From: Candidatus Roizmanbacteria bacterium UBA1450 | GTDB lineage: Bacteria > Patescibacteriota > Microgenomatia > UBA1406 > GWC2-37-13 | Length of the DNA: 64,000 nt | Assembly (NCBI GenBank): GCA_002329205.1 | Contig: DCTC01000001.1 | Coordinates: forward strand, 14,794-78,793 | Direction: 5' to 3' | Shown: in pieces, positions 25,123 to 34,722 of the stretch | How positions within the stretch are numbered: position 1 is the stretch's first letter | Layout: each line of letters starts with the position of its first letter | Position numbers and translations under genes: made by a program | Notes under the pieces: model-generated | The model's input: the letters and a program-made list of their open reading frames with translations, nothing else | Told to the model about the DNA's origin: nothing | Database searches by the model: none

Positions 25123-27159
25123 ATGAAAATCATACAGCTAATTGTTTTGGGAATATATATCCTGATTCAGCCTATGGCAGTATTTGGCTCTCCATCCCTT
25201 CCTGAGCCTACTCCCGTTATTACAGATACACCAACTCCCACGGCGATACCGACAGAACAGTCACCCCCAGAAGAAACTGCGCCAACAACTACTTCGTCAC
25301 CTTCAACTGATTCGGATACAGGCACGCCACTTGACATCGGAGAACAAGTCTTCCCAACTATTGCTGAAAAGCCGAAGCCGGAAGAACTATCTATCACACC
25401 TTATCCAGACACCGTCACTACTTTACCAGTTTCTGAAAGTACTGAAAGCGCAACTGTTGATGATGAGTTTTCCGAGCACATTGAGTCAACACCTATACCT
25501 CCAACTATTGAAACGGGTGATGCGGAAAACAAAGTAACTGTTGAAAATGTCATCAATACCAATATTACAGGACTAAATAACTGTTTTATCGTAATAACTC
25601 ATAACATTGATCCCCATGAAGCTATTGATTTAACTGATAATTGCGAAGACGTTATTATTTCCGTAGAACCAACTGATGAAACAGTAAATCAGGTAAATGA
25701 TGCACATATACAAACAACAATCATGGCGATTGCAGAAACAGGGAAAAATGTAGTATTGCTTCCGGACGGAACGATCAAAACTGGCAATGCCTCGGCAAGT
25801 GCAAATCTATTTAACCTGGTGAATACGAACATTGCTGGAGATAACACCTTATTCGGTGTCATCAATCTGTTTGATGACCAACAGGGAGATATCATTCTGC
25901 CTTATGAGTTGGAGTATGTATCAATGTCAGTTCCGACAGCAAACGAAATAAAAAAATTTGTTGAACAATTGAATGAAGCAACGGTAATCAACAACGTAAC
26001 AACACTGACAAATACGGGTTTGAACAGTACCGAAAGAGGAACAATTGAAACTGGAGAAGCACAATCCATCATACAGATATATGACAAACTCAATACGAAT
26101 TTGTTCCAATCCGGTTTTTTAATTCTGGAGATCAATACCTACGGTGTCTGGGAAGGGGAATTGATAGGTTGGTGGGGAGAGATCATGAAGTCAGAAAGCC
26201 AACTCACTGCCTTTTACAATAATCCATTCAGTCAGAACTTCCAGAATAATGAACAAAAGAATATTCTTCAACATAATAAGGCAGAAATTACCAATACGAT
26301 CGCTCTGATTGCTGATACCGGAAACAATTCCGCATCAGGAGCAGCAGCCATACAAACCGGTCATGCTGAAACCAAGGCGAATATCGTTACTATTGCCAAT
26401 ACCAATATCACAGGAGACAACTGGTATCATATCGTGATCAATATTTTTGATACTTTCAAGGGAAATATTATTTTCCCTAGGCCTGATATCGGAATTACAA
26501 CTACCGCCGACAAAACAACAGCACAACAAGATGATGAAATTATGATCACAACGCAGTTTTATAATAAAGGAATTCTGTGGGCAAGAGATACATTGCTCAC
26601 GACCGAAATTCCCGATGGCTTAGAATTCATCGAGTCATCATTTGGAGGAATATTTGAACAAGGAAAAGTGAGTTGGGATTTGGGAAAACTGGCTGCTGAG
26701 AATTTTGGGAGTGTGTGGGTAAAAACTCGCGCGAAAGAAGCGTCTGAAAAGCCGATTTATACAAAGTCATACATAACAACCTCGACTGATGAACCCAATC
26801 AGGCTGATAACATGCACATTATCCAATTATTTATCCGCTTGATACAGAGTGCCAAAAACTCAGATACAACTACAAGTACTTCATCTGAAGTAACAGTTGT
26901 CAAGGAATATATCGAGCAAACAGATACAGCTCAACAGTTGGATTTACAGTCTTTTCTGGCAAAGAACAGTCAGAATTCAGATCTAAAAATATATAAGGAT
27001 CGTACATCTCATACCATGTATACACCCGAAAGATCAATATGGGGAGAGCAGTCTCATCAACCTATTAAACATGCTCAAACAGCTTCTCCATCGTTGCTTC
27101 TTCTTTTTTATCTATTCAGTACAATCGGGATGGTCGTAAAATCATGGATTGAAGATTGA
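25123..27159 (+). CDS. Secreted repeat protein with DUF11-like domain and C-terminal membrane segment
   Basis: A 678-residue protein with a signal peptide (about 1-22), a Pro/Thr/Ser/Glu-rich stalk (about 23-125), about four repeats of 75-100 residues (pattern N.A.I.N.I..IA.TG.N....I.TG.A.......NTNI.G.N....VINIFD...G.IIFP), a DUF11-like beta domain (about 458-565, ITTTADKTTAQQDDEIMITT onward), a polar linker and a C-terminal hydrophobic segment (about 655-673) ending in a short tail. The repeats share the TG.N and TG.A signatures of the two upstream proteins. TAGGAT lies five bases before the ATG. Probably a cell-surface structural protein. Confidence 0.75.
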   Translation: MKIIQLIVLGIYILIQPMAVFGSPSLPEPTPVITDTPTPTAIPTEQSPPEETAPTTTSSPSTDSDTGTPLDIGEQVFPTIAEKPKPEELSITPYPDTVTTLPVSESTESATVDDEFSEHIESTPIPPTIETGDAENKVTVENVINTNITGLNNCFIVITHNIDPHEAIDLTDNCEDVIISVEPTDETVNQVNDAHIQTTIMAIAETGKNVVLLPDGTIKTGNASASANLFNLVNTNIAGDNTLFGVINLFDDQQGDIILPYELEYVSMSVPTANEIKKFVEQLNEATVINNVTTLTNTGLNSTERGTIETGEAQSIIQIYDKLNTNLFQSGFLILEINTYGVWEGELIGWWGEIMKSESQLTAFYNNPFSQNFQNNEQKNILQHNKAEITNTIALIADTGNNSASGAAAIQTGHAETKANIVTIANTNITGDNWYHIVINIFDTFKGNIIFPRPDIGITTTADKTTAQQDDEIMITTQFYNKGILWARDTLLTTEIPDGLEFIESSFGGIFEQGKVSWDLGKLAAENFGSVWVKTRAKEASEKPIYTKSYITTSTDEPNQADNMHIIQLFIRLIQSAKNSDTTTSTSSEVTVVKEYIEQTDTAQQLDLQSFLAKNSQNSDLKIYKDRTSHTMYTPERSIWGEQSHQPIKHAQTASPSLLLLFYLFSTIGMVVKSWIED

Positions 27160-27645
27160 TTATTTTTTCTTTATTTCTTCGGGACGGATAAACTTGATAT
27201 ATCCAAGCGCCAGAGAAACAGCAAATCCAATAGTTACCACAATAAAACGGAACATATTGTCATCGGAAGAAAATCCGCGTATGATACTGTAAATCAATAA
27301 GAGCAAGCCTCCCAGCAGTAACCCGTCTGCAATGAGATTTATCTTTTTCAGAAAAGTAAGACTGATTACCAAAGCAATGACAGCAATAGCAATCGAGATA
27401 CTGGAAACATTTCGGTTATATCTATTGTGTTTTTCCTGATATTGCTTCAACTCCTCCTGGAAAGCTTCTTCTTTTTCGAGATATTCCTGATATTTCGGAT
27501 CGTCTGATTCAAGCGGAGCAGAAAATCGCATGCCGACATCATTCTCTGGATAAGCGGGTTCCGGATAAAAAGCTGCGATCCCGACACCGACAAACGTTGC
27601 AAAGAGAATTCCAATAAAAATGGTGTAGATGAATTTGATACTCAT
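27160..27645 (-). CDS. Hypothetical membrane protein, about four spans
   Basis: A 161-residue protein with hydrophobic segments at about 5-25, 82-100, 106-124 and 130-150 and a charged, coiled-coil-like loop between the first two (QEYLEKEEAFQEELKQYQEK). Family not recognised. It is the last gene of the minus-strand group and starts two bases after the stop codon of the aquaporin gene, so it is likely cotranscribed with it. Confidence 0.65.
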   Translation of the reverse strand: MSIKFIYTIFIGILFATFVGVGIAAFYPEPAYPENDVGMRFSAPLESDDPKYQEYLEKEEAFQEELKQYQEKHNRYNRNVSSISIAIAVIALVISLTFLKKINLIADGLLLGGLLLLIYSIIRGFSSDDNMFRFIVVTIGFAVSLALGYIKFIRPEEIKKK

Positions 27646-27647
27646 AT

Positions 27648-28277
27648 TTATTTATCTGATTTTGCACCCGGCAGAATTTTGTATACCATACCGGCTAGAA
27701 TGCCTCCGACAATCGGACCGATAAGATAGAGAGTCACAGTATCCATGCTACGGCCGATGGCCTGAAAATTATAAAGATACGGACTGACTCCTACAGCAGG
27801 ATTGAAGACACCTCCAGAAGTTGGGCCTCCGACAAAAGCGGCAGTCATAAGCGTCAAACCGATAGCCGCTCCATAATAATGATTATTTTTAACCTTATCT
27901 GTTACCGCAACATGAAGGACGACACTGGCGAGCAAAAAGGTATACAGAACCTCTACGACCAGTGCATTACTTATTTTTACCGTTTCGACTATCGATGGCG
28001 TAAATGAACTGCCATTGATCAAAGCGATAGCTGCCGCCGCAGCAATACCTCCGAGCATTTGTACGACCATATATTGTATTGCAGCGGGAAACTTTATTTT
28101 CCCGTTCAGAAGCACGGCGATTGTAACCGCAGGATTGTAATGTGCACCGGAAATATAACCGCCCATATATACGAGTGCAGCAAGAACACCACCTATTGCA
28201 AAAGGATTTAAGGTTAAACCAACAGTCAAAACCAGAAAGAATGTGCCGATAAACTCGATGACATTTCGTCGAAGCAT
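27648..28277 (-). CDS. MIP family channel (aquaporin / glycerol facilitator)
   Basis: A 209-residue channel for water or small neutral solutes with six predicted spans. Both pore motifs are intact: GAHYNPAVTIAVLL in the first half and GGVFNPAVGVSPYL in the second. The residue after the second NPA is Val rather than the Arg or Asp used by typical water or glycerol channels, so the selectivity filter is unusual. It lies between a membrane protein and an ABC exporter on the same strand. Confidence 0.9.
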   Translation of the reverse strand: MLRRNVIEFIGTFFLVLTVGLTLNPFAIGGVLAALVYMGGYISGAHYNPAVTIAVLLNGKIKFPAAIQYMVVQMLGGIAAAAAIALINGSSFTPSIVETVKISNALVVEVLYTFLLASVVLHVAVTDKVKNNHYYGAAIGLTLMTAAFVGGPTSGGVFNPAVGVSPYLYNFQAIGRSMDTVTLYLIGPIVGGILAGMVYKILPGAKSDK

Positions 28278-28316
28278 AAGTGAGTTATCAATTGGTAATA
28301 AGAAGAGTATATCAAA

Positions 28317-30119
28317 TTACATATAACCTTTTCTCTGCAGATTGAAATAAGAAGCATAAGTGCCATTTGGTATTGCAATAAGCTGTTCGTGTGTACCGCG
28401 CTCTACCAGTTCTCCGCGCTTCATGACAAAAATATCATTGGCGGTACGTACTGTCGAAAAACGATGTGAAATAAAAATAAGACTTTTTCTTCTGTACAGC
28501 TCGTTTAGGTTTTTAAATATCTCAGCCTCTGCATCTGCATCAATGTTGGCTGTAGGTTCGTCCATTATAAGCAGCGGAGCATTGCGATAAATAGCTCGTG
28601 CTATAGCTACCTTCTGCCATTGTCCACCTGACATATCGACCCCGCCTTCAAACCACCTTCCCAGGTACTGATCGTATCCTTTTGGCAGATCTTCCAAAAT
28701 ACCTAAAGCCTGGGCTTTTTCGAGAGCTTCTTCAGCTCGTTTTTCAGAAGAGACTGTATGCTTGCCGAACATGATATTTTCACGCAGCGTGAGGAAATAT
28801 CGTGCATAGTCCTGAAAAAGTACCCCGAGGTGTCGGTACCAACTTTCCAGCTCAATTGATCTCAGATCCTTTCCGTCAATAAGAATAGCTCCTTCTGTCG
28901 GATCATAAAACCGGAAAAGCAATTTGATAATAGTACTTTTGCCTGCACCGTTATGTCCTACAATCGCAACATTCTGACCCTTTTCTATCGTAAATGAAAT
29001 ATTTTTCAAAGAATAATGATTGGAACCGGGATACTGAAAACTTACCTCGGTAAATTCAATCCTGCGCGGCTCTTCTGATTCGAATATGAATGCATTATCA
29101 TCTATTTCAATTTTATTTCTTATGGACATAAGTTTAAAAAAATCATTTAAATAAAACCCGTTTTCATATACTGATCCGAAGTTGATAAGTAAGCTGGATA
29201 TCTGTCCGGAAAATGCAAATAGAATATTGAGAAAGAACGTAAAGTCTCCAATTGAGTAGGTATTTCCGATCCCCTGTAAAAAATGCGTGAGTGAGAAATA
29301 AATCGCGACAGGAATAAGGACAAAACTAGCAGTCGACAGGATACTGTATGTAAGCATCGGACGCTGATAGTCTTTTATTATCTGATCCTGGAGCTCTTTT
29401 GCTTTGTGCACAAAATATCCGCGCAGTTCATATATCTTCATTTCGGAAAGGGTATTGAAGTTTGTAAAAATTGACTTTAAATACCATAAATAGTTGGAAT
29501 CGTGCGCATGCTCCGAAGCACTGGAGAATGAGATATTTGCATATTTTGCCCGCAGATAATACACCGGAGCAGATATCAGTGCAAGCAAAATAAAATAATA
29601 TGGACTGAACTGGAGTGCAATAATTAATGAAAAAAAGATTGATGCTACATTGCTGATCATGGCATTCAATCTGTTGAGTATTTCGGGAAGCCGGAAAGCA
29701 TAGGTGTTTTCAATTTTTGCAATCAGATTCCGGACTTCACCGTTTTCGAGGTTTGCAAAATCCAACCGTCCGATTTTCTCCATAAAACGCCTGGTCAGGA
29801 TGTTTTGCAATTTCGTTCGCATGAAGTAATCAAGAAAATACTGATTGAAAGTAAAATTCACAAAACGGGATAAATATTCAAAAAAAAGATAGGTGACAAT
29901 AATGGTGAATAAAATATCTACTGGATCTGAAAGATTGAGGCCGATAGATTCTGCGACTGCATCAATCATCAGCTTATAGAAGTAGTAAACAACAAAAAGC
30001 AGTATGGCGCCCAGAGCAGATGTTGTGAAATACGCGACAAGCAGTTTTCTATCTTCACGCCACGCAAGCTGAAGCAGCTTCCAGATATTGGTCACAAGTT
30101 GTTCTGTCTTTTTGATCAT
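28317..30119 (-). CDS. ABC transporter, fused permease and ATPase
   Basis: A 600-residue half-transporter of the exporter type, expected to work as a homodimer. Six membrane segments lie in residues about 1-330, followed by the nucleotide-binding domain: Walker A VGHNGAGKSTIIKLL, the Q loop VLFQDYARYF, the signature MSGGQWQKVAIARAI, Walker B LLIMDEPTANID and the switch histidine in FISHRFSTV. Sequence alone does not give the substrate; lipid, peptide or oligosaccharide are possible. Confidence 0.92.
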   Translation of the reverse strand: MIKKTEQLVTNIWKLLQLAWREDRKLLVAYFTTSALGAILLFVVYYFYKLMIDAVAESIGLNLSDPVDILFTIIVTYLFFEYLSRFVNFTFNQYFLDYFMRTKLQNILTRRFMEKIGRLDFANLENGEVRNLIAKIENTYAFRLPEILNRLNAMISNVASIFFSLIIALQFSPYYFILLALISAPVYYLRAKYANISFSSASEHAHDSNYLWYLKSIFTNFNTLSEMKIYELRGYFVHKAKELQDQIIKDYQRPMLTYSILSTASFVLIPVAIYFSLTHFLQGIGNTYSIGDFTFFLNILFAFSGQISSLLINFGSVYENGFYLNDFFKLMSIRNKIEIDDNAFIFESEEPRRIEFTEVSFQYPGSNHYSLKNISFTIEKGQNVAIVGHNGAGKSTIIKLLFRFYDPTEGAILIDGKDLRSIELESWYRHLGVLFQDYARYFLTLRENIMFGKHTVSSEKRAEEALEKAQALGILEDLPKGYDQYLGRWFEGGVDMSGGQWQKVAIARAIYRNAPLLIMDEPTANIDADAEAEIFKNLNELYRRKSLIFISHRFSTVRTANDIFVMKRGELVERGTHEQLIAIPNGTYASYFNLQRKGYM

Positions 30120-30153
30120 ACTGCTTTTTAGTCATATGATTGGTTATGGGATA

Positions 30154-30348
30154 TTATCGCGAACTTCTCTTCGGTTCACGGGATCCCATATAGTCGAGTC
30201 CTCCAAGGATAGCAAAGACTGCAAAAATCACGGTAGCTGCAATGATTCCGCTTTGAGTTGAGGAAAATAGACCGAGAAATGTCAATGCGGTGAGAACTCC
30301 CATTCCAAACCACATTATCCAGTTTAAGAGTGTCATATGAGAATTCAA
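30154..30348 (-). CDS. Small two-span membrane protein
   Basis: A 64-residue protein with two hydrophobic segments (about 9-28 and 34-50) and a basic C-terminus (GSREPKRSSR). Start may be Met5 instead of Met1. It lies upstream of the ABC exporter on the same strand with 34 bases between them and may be its partner. Family not recognised. Confidence 0.55.
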   Translation of the reverse strand: MNSHMTLLNWIMWFGMGVLTALTFLGLFSSTQSGIIAATVIFAVFAILGGLDYMGSREPKRSSR

Positions 30349-30509
30349 TTTCTAATTGAGATAACTATAAGTGGTAAATACGAGGTAGTCGTAAGATACA
30401 AGTAAAATGTTTGTAAAGAATAAAAGATTGATATGACAATCTATCTTCTCTTACATCCCTCATACTCCACATTTACCTCTTCTTCAATCCGTTCACTTAT
30501 TCTTCAACC

Positions 30510-31469
30510 ATGCACACGAACAAACCGATGAAAGTCTTTACCTGGCACATACACGGTACGTATCTGTATTACCTCACACAGACCCCGGTTGAATTTTATC
30601 TACCAGTCACGGGTGATAACAGTCCGGGATATGGAGGTCGGGCCGGAACATTTCCGTGGGGGAGACATGTGCATGAAATCCATGTGGATGATGTGAAGAG
30701 GCAGGATTTTGATGTTATTTTATTTCAATCTGATGAGAATTACACAAGGGATCAATTTGAGCTATTTACGGAATCTCAACGCAACAACTCAGCATTGATT
30801 TATCTGGAGCATGATCCTCCTCAAAAACATCCGACTAATACCAAGCATATCGTCGCGGACAAAAGAGTTCTTATTGTTCATGTCACGCATTTCAACAATC
30901 TGATGTGGGACAACAACGGCTGCCGCACGAAGGTGATTGAACACGGCGTGAAGATCGATCCGGAGGCCATATATACAGGGGAAAAAGAAAAAGGGATTGT
31001 AGTGATAAACAATATTTCAAAACGTGGCAGAAGACTGGGGTTTGATATCTACCAAAAGATACAGCAAGAGATACCTCTTGAATTGGTAGGTTTGAACTCA
31101 CAAGATGTCGACGGAGGATTGGGTGAAATTCCACCGCATAAGATATCAACGTTTATCGGACAATACCGTTTTTTCTTTAACCCGATCCGATACACAAGCC
31201 TGGGTCTGGCCTTATGCGAAGCTATGACAGTCGGAATGCCAATCATTGGCTTGGCTACGACTGAAATGGTAACGGCAGTTCAAAATAACTATAACGGTTA
31301 TGTTGATACTGATGTAAACCGGATTATCCTTCAGATGCATAAATTGTTGGAGGATCACAAACTGGCCAAAGAATGGGGGCGAAACGCCGCGATACAGGCG
31401 CACACAAAATGGAACATAACCCGTTTTACCAATGAGTGGCTTGAGACTTTCAAAGAAGTTACCAATTAA
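30510..31469 (+). CDS. Glycosyltransferase, GT-B type (group 1-like)
   Basis: A 319-residue protein with a divergent N-terminal half and a GT4-like C-terminal half: GIVVINNISKRGRRLGFDIY, FFFNPIRYTSLGLALCEAMT (the EX7E-like acidic region), VGMPIIGLATTEMVTAVQNN and a terminal helix KWNITRFTNEWLETF. TATTCT lies six bases before the ATG, supporting this start. It opens the heptose/glycan cluster and ends nine bases before the next gene. Confidence 0.78.
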   Translation: MHTNKPMKVFTWHIHGTYLYYLTQTPVEFYLPVTGDNSPGYGGRAGTFPWGRHVHEIHVDDVKRQDFDVILFQSDENYTRDQFELFTESQRNNSALIYLEHDPPQKHPTNTKHIVADKRVLIVHVTHFNNLMWDNNGCRTKVIEHGVKIDPEAIYTGEKEKGIVVINNISKRGRRLGFDIYQKIQQEIPLELVGLNSQDVDGGLGEIPPHKISTFIGQYRFFFNPIRYTSLGLALCEAMTVGMPIIGLATTEMVTAVQNNYNGYVDTDVNRIILQMHKLLEDHKLAKEWGRNAAIQAHTKWNITRFTNEWLETFKEVTN

Positions 31470-31478
31470 CAACAACTT

Positions 31479-33386
31479 ATGAAAAGACAGATAGCATTTA
31501 TCAGCGAACATGCATCTCCGCTTGCTGCGCTAGGAGGTGTGGACAGCGGAGGTCAAAATGTATACGTAGCGCAAGTTGCCAGACATCTCTCCAATCTGGG
31601 TTATCAAATTGATATGTACACCCGTTGGGATGATCCATCTATGCCGCAAATAGTCAATTGGAGCCCTGGAGTCCGCGTTATTCATATAGAAGCCGGACAG
31701 AAATCATTTATCCCCAAAGAACAAATGCTTCCTCTTATGGATGCATTCACAAAGAATATGCTTTCATTCATGGAATGCGAAGAAATTGAATACAAACTCA
31801 TCCATGCGCATTTTTTTATGTCAGGACTTGTGGCTGCAAACATAAAAAAAAGAAAAGGTATTCCGTATGTTATTACATTTCATGCATTGGGTGAGGTACG
31901 AAAAAAATTCCAAGGTGAAGCAGATCATTTTCCTCCGGAGCGATATGACGTCGAAAAGAAAGTCGCGTTTGAAGCAGATAAAGTTATTGCCGAATGCCCT
32001 CAGGATAGAGAAGATTTGATCAATCTGTATGATGTCAATCCAGACAAAATTATAATGATCCCGGCAGGATTTAGTCCGCATGAATTTTATCCAATTGATC
32101 AGCTCGTCGCACGCAATGTACTCGGACTTGATCCGAAAGAACATATCATTCTTCAACTCGGCCGTATGGTACCGCGAAAAGGCGTTGAGAATGTTATCCG
32201 AGGAGTACACAGCCTCATTGTGAAGCATGATATGTCGGCACGTTTGCTGATAGTTGGAGGTGAATCCGATGATGCCGACCCGAAAAAAACACCTGAGATC
32301 AAACGATTGTTGCATATAGCACAAGAGCTTGAAATAGAAAACCATATCACTTTTGTCGGAAGACGTGACCGCAATCAATTAAAGTACTACTACGCTGCAT
32401 CAGATGTTTTTGTCACAACTCCCTGGTATGAACCGTTCGGTATCACACCCCTTGAAGCAATGGCTTGCGGTATACCGGTCGTCGGTGCGCGGGTAGGGGG
32501 TATCAAATATTCAATACGCGAAGGGAAAACCGGTTATCTGGTCTCCCCTGAGAACCCCGAAGAACTGAGCGAAAGACTCAGAGACATACTCTCAAACCCT
32601 CAGTTAAAACTGTTTTTTAAGCAAAATGCAATTGAACGTGCAAACAGTTTGTTTACCTGGGCCAATATAGCGCATAGCATGTCCAGGCTTTATGAAGAAA
32701 TTGTTTCTCTTACAGACATTTCTGTAGAGGATACGATGTCACTCATAGAACACAATTTTGAACAGTTGATTGAGTCAGCCAATCTTTCAAGAGAACTTCT
32801 GCAAATCCCGATCGCAGATGCCGCTCATACTGTAGCACATGCCCTGTCCCGAGGGAAAAAACTGCTTGCATGCGGCAACGGCGGCAGTGCGACTGATGCT
32901 CAGCATTTTGTCGGAGAGCTTGTCGGCCGCTTTCAAATAGACGGAAGAAAGGCGTTGCCTGCTCTTGCTCTCAATGCAGACCCGGCTATTATCACAGCCT
33001 GGGCAAATGATTACTCCTACGATGATGTCTATGCACGTCAGGTAGAAGCGCATGGTTCGCCCGGAGATATCTTTATGGGTATCAGCACAAGCGGAAGTTC
33101 CCGCAATATCATCAGAGCCTTTCGCCGAGCGCGAGAACGGGGACTTATCACCATCGCACTTCTCGGCAAACAAGGAGGTCCTGCTCGAAATCTTGCCGAC
33201 ATTGCGATCGTTGTTCCATCGCTTGATACCACTCGCATTCAGGAGATTCATATAAATATTATTCATACTCTTTGTGAAGTGATCGAACGGAAAATCATGT
33301 CAGAACAACTAGATGTCGAATCGTCTGTCCAAACACTCAATCTATTTTCAGGAAGCTACAATCCCATACGACAAACACATTATTAA
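31479..33386 (+). CDS. gmhA: Fusion of a GT4 glycosyltransferase with phosphoheptose isomerase (GmhA)
   Basis: A 635-residue protein with two complete enzymes. Residues 1-410 are a GT4 glycosyltransferase of the sucrose-synthase-like type (GGVDSGGQNVYVAQVARHL, LQLGRMVPRKGVENVIRGVH, PWYEPFGITPLEAMACGIPV). Residues about 430-620 are a SIS-fold sedoheptulose-7-phosphate isomerase: LLACGNGGSATDAQHFVGEL, GISTSGSSRNIIRAF, TTRIQEIHINIIHTLCEVIE. The GmhA part makes heptose 7-phosphate, the first step toward ADP-heptose; the GT part may use the product in the same glycan. No stop or frameshift separates them. Confidence 0.88.
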   Translation: MKRQIAFISEHASPLAALGGVDSGGQNVYVAQVARHLSNLGYQIDMYTRWDDPSMPQIVNWSPGVRVIHIEAGQKSFIPKEQMLPLMDAFTKNMLSFMECEEIEYKLIHAHFFMSGLVAANIKKRKGIPYVITFHALGEVRKKFQGEADHFPPERYDVEKKVAFEADKVIAECPQDREDLINLYDVNPDKIIMIPAGFSPHEFYPIDQLVARNVLGLDPKEHIILQLGRMVPRKGVENVIRGVHSLIVKHDMSARLLIVGGESDDADPKKTPEIKRLLHIAQELEIENHITFVGRRDRNQLKYYYAASDVFVTTPWYEPFGITPLEAMACGIPVVGARVGGIKYSIREGKTGYLVSPENPEELSERLRDILSNPQLKLFFKQNAIERANSLFTWANIAHSMSRLYEEIVSLTDISVEDTMSLIEHNFEQLIESANLSRELLQIPIADAAHTVAHALSRGKKLLACGNGGSATDAQHFVGELVGRFQIDGRKALPALALNADPAIITAWANDYSYDDVYARQVEAHGSPGDIFMGISTSGSSRNIIRAFRRARERGLITIALLGKQGGPARNLADIAIVVPSLDTTRIQEIHINIIHTLCEVIERKIMSEQLDVESSVQTLNLFSGSYNPIRQTHY

Positions 33387-33400
33387 TTCTGTCTATTGTT

Positions 33401-34114
33401 ATGAACAACTTGAAAGGAAAAACAGCTTTGGTTACCGGAGGTAGCCAGGGACTAGGAGAACAGATTACACGTGTACTTGCAAATTCAGGTGTCCAAGTCG
33501 TTATTGGAGATATACAGGAAGATAAAGCACGTGAACTATCTCAAACCATTGAGTATGTATCTGCTGTAAAACTTGATGTGAGTCGTGAAGACAATGTCAA
33601 AGAAGTTATCGAACGGATTGTAAAAATGCACGGAAAGCTGGATATCGTCGTCAACAATGCCGGTATTGATGTGACCAAATCAGTTGAAGACCTTTCTGTC
33701 GGGGAGTTTGAGCTGGTGGTGAAAGTAAACCTCATCGGTCCGTTTCTTGTCTCCAAATATGCTCTTGCGGAGATGAAAAAGAAGAAGAAAGGACATATTG
33801 TCAATATCGCGTCAACGGCAGCGAAACGTTCCTGGGCCAATGCATCCGCTTATCATGCGAGTAAATGGGGGCTTCTCGGTATGAGCCATGGCATGTATGT
33901 GGAAGCACGTGAACAGAATATAAAAGTATCAGCAGTTGTTGCTGGCGGCATGAGAACGCCGTTTATTCTTGAACGCTTTCCAGACACGCCACTGGATAAA
34001 TTACAGGACCCCAGAAACGTAGCAGAGACTGTGAAGTTTGTCCTCATGCAGCCTGAGGAGACAATTATACCGGAAGTTATGGTACTACCGCTGATGGAAT
34101 CCTCATGGCCATAA
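33401..34114 (+). CDS. Short-chain dehydrogenase/reductase
   Basis: A 237-residue classical SDR with the NAD(P) motif TGGSQGLGEQ, NNAGIDV, a catalytic Ser in VNIASTAAK and YHASKWG (Tyr-x-x-x-Lys). It lies inside the heptose gene set between gmhA and gmhB-like genes, so it may modify a sugar. It is not HldD, which is a longer extended SDR; the substrate is unknown. Confidence 0.85.
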   Translation: MNNLKGKTALVTGGSQGLGEQITRVLANSGVQVVIGDIQEDKARELSQTIEYVSAVKLDVSREDNVKEVIERIVKMHGKLDIVVNNAGIDVTKSVEDLSVGEFELVVKVNLIGPFLVSKYALAEMKKKKKGHIVNIASTAAKRSWANASAYHASKWGLLGMSHGMYVEAREQNIKVSAVVAGGMRTPFILERFPDTPLDKLQDPRNVAETVKFVLMQPEETIIPEVMVLPLMESSWP

Positions 34115-34152
34115 GAAGGTTTAGGCGGTAGTTACTAGTTATTATAAACATA

Positions 34153-34710
34153 TTGGAAACTATGAACAAAGCAATTTTTATTGACAAGGACGGAACACTC
34201 ATCAAAGACATTCCATACAATATCAATCCTGAGAAAATGAAACTCAATCCGGGTGCAGTGGATTTGCTGCGATATGCCCAAAAAAAAGGTTACAAGATCA
34301 TTATTATTTCGAATCAGTCAGGAGTCGCAAGAGGATTATTTAAAGAAAATGAGCTCAAAAAGGCCATAGCACGTCTTGAAAAACTGCTCAATAAAAGACA
34401 TATTTCCATCGATGATTTTTTGTACTGTCCGCACCACCCGGAAGGCAAAATAATAGATTATGCATTTTCTTGTGATTGCCGTAAACCGTCACCAGGCTTA
34501 ATTATGAAGGCAAAAACCAAATATAACATTGACACATCTCAGTCATGGATGATAGGAGATATCCTCAACGATATTGAGGCCGGAAATAATGCTGGCTGTT
34601 ATACGGCGCTTGTCCACAACGGAGGTGAAACAATTTGGGAAACAGGGAACGCAACGAGACTACCTCATGTGATCGTATCACGTCTTGATCAATTGATAAA
34701 AATTATTTAG
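34153..34710 (+). CDS. gmhB: D,D-heptose 1,7-bisphosphate phosphatase (GmhB-like HAD)
   Basis: A 185-residue HAD-IIIA phosphatase: FIDKDGTLIKD (nucleophile Asp and acid Asp in DxDGT), IIISNQSGVARGLF, the zinc loop YCPHHPEGK with a downstream CDCRKPSPG, and MIGDILNDIEAGNNAG. These are the GmhB hallmarks, including the CxH and CxC zinc ligands. It removes the 7-phosphate from heptose 1,7-bisphosphate. It is followed after 12 bases by the HldE-like kinase gene. Confidence 0.88.
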   Translation: METMNKAIFIDKDGTLIKDIPYNINPEKMKLNPGAVDLLRYAQKKGYKIIIISNQSGVARGLFKENELKKAIARLEKLLNKRHISIDDFLYCPHHPEGKIIDYAFSCDCRKPSPGLIMKAKTKYNIDTSQSWMIGDILNDIEAGNNAGCYTALVHNGGETIWETGNATRLPHVIVSRLDQLIKII

Positions 34711-34722
34711 CTATTTTCGATT

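Noticed and set aside
33401..34114. HldD epimerase in the heptose cluster
   Set aside because: The protein is a classical 237-residue SDR with FabG-like motifs, not the extended HldD type.
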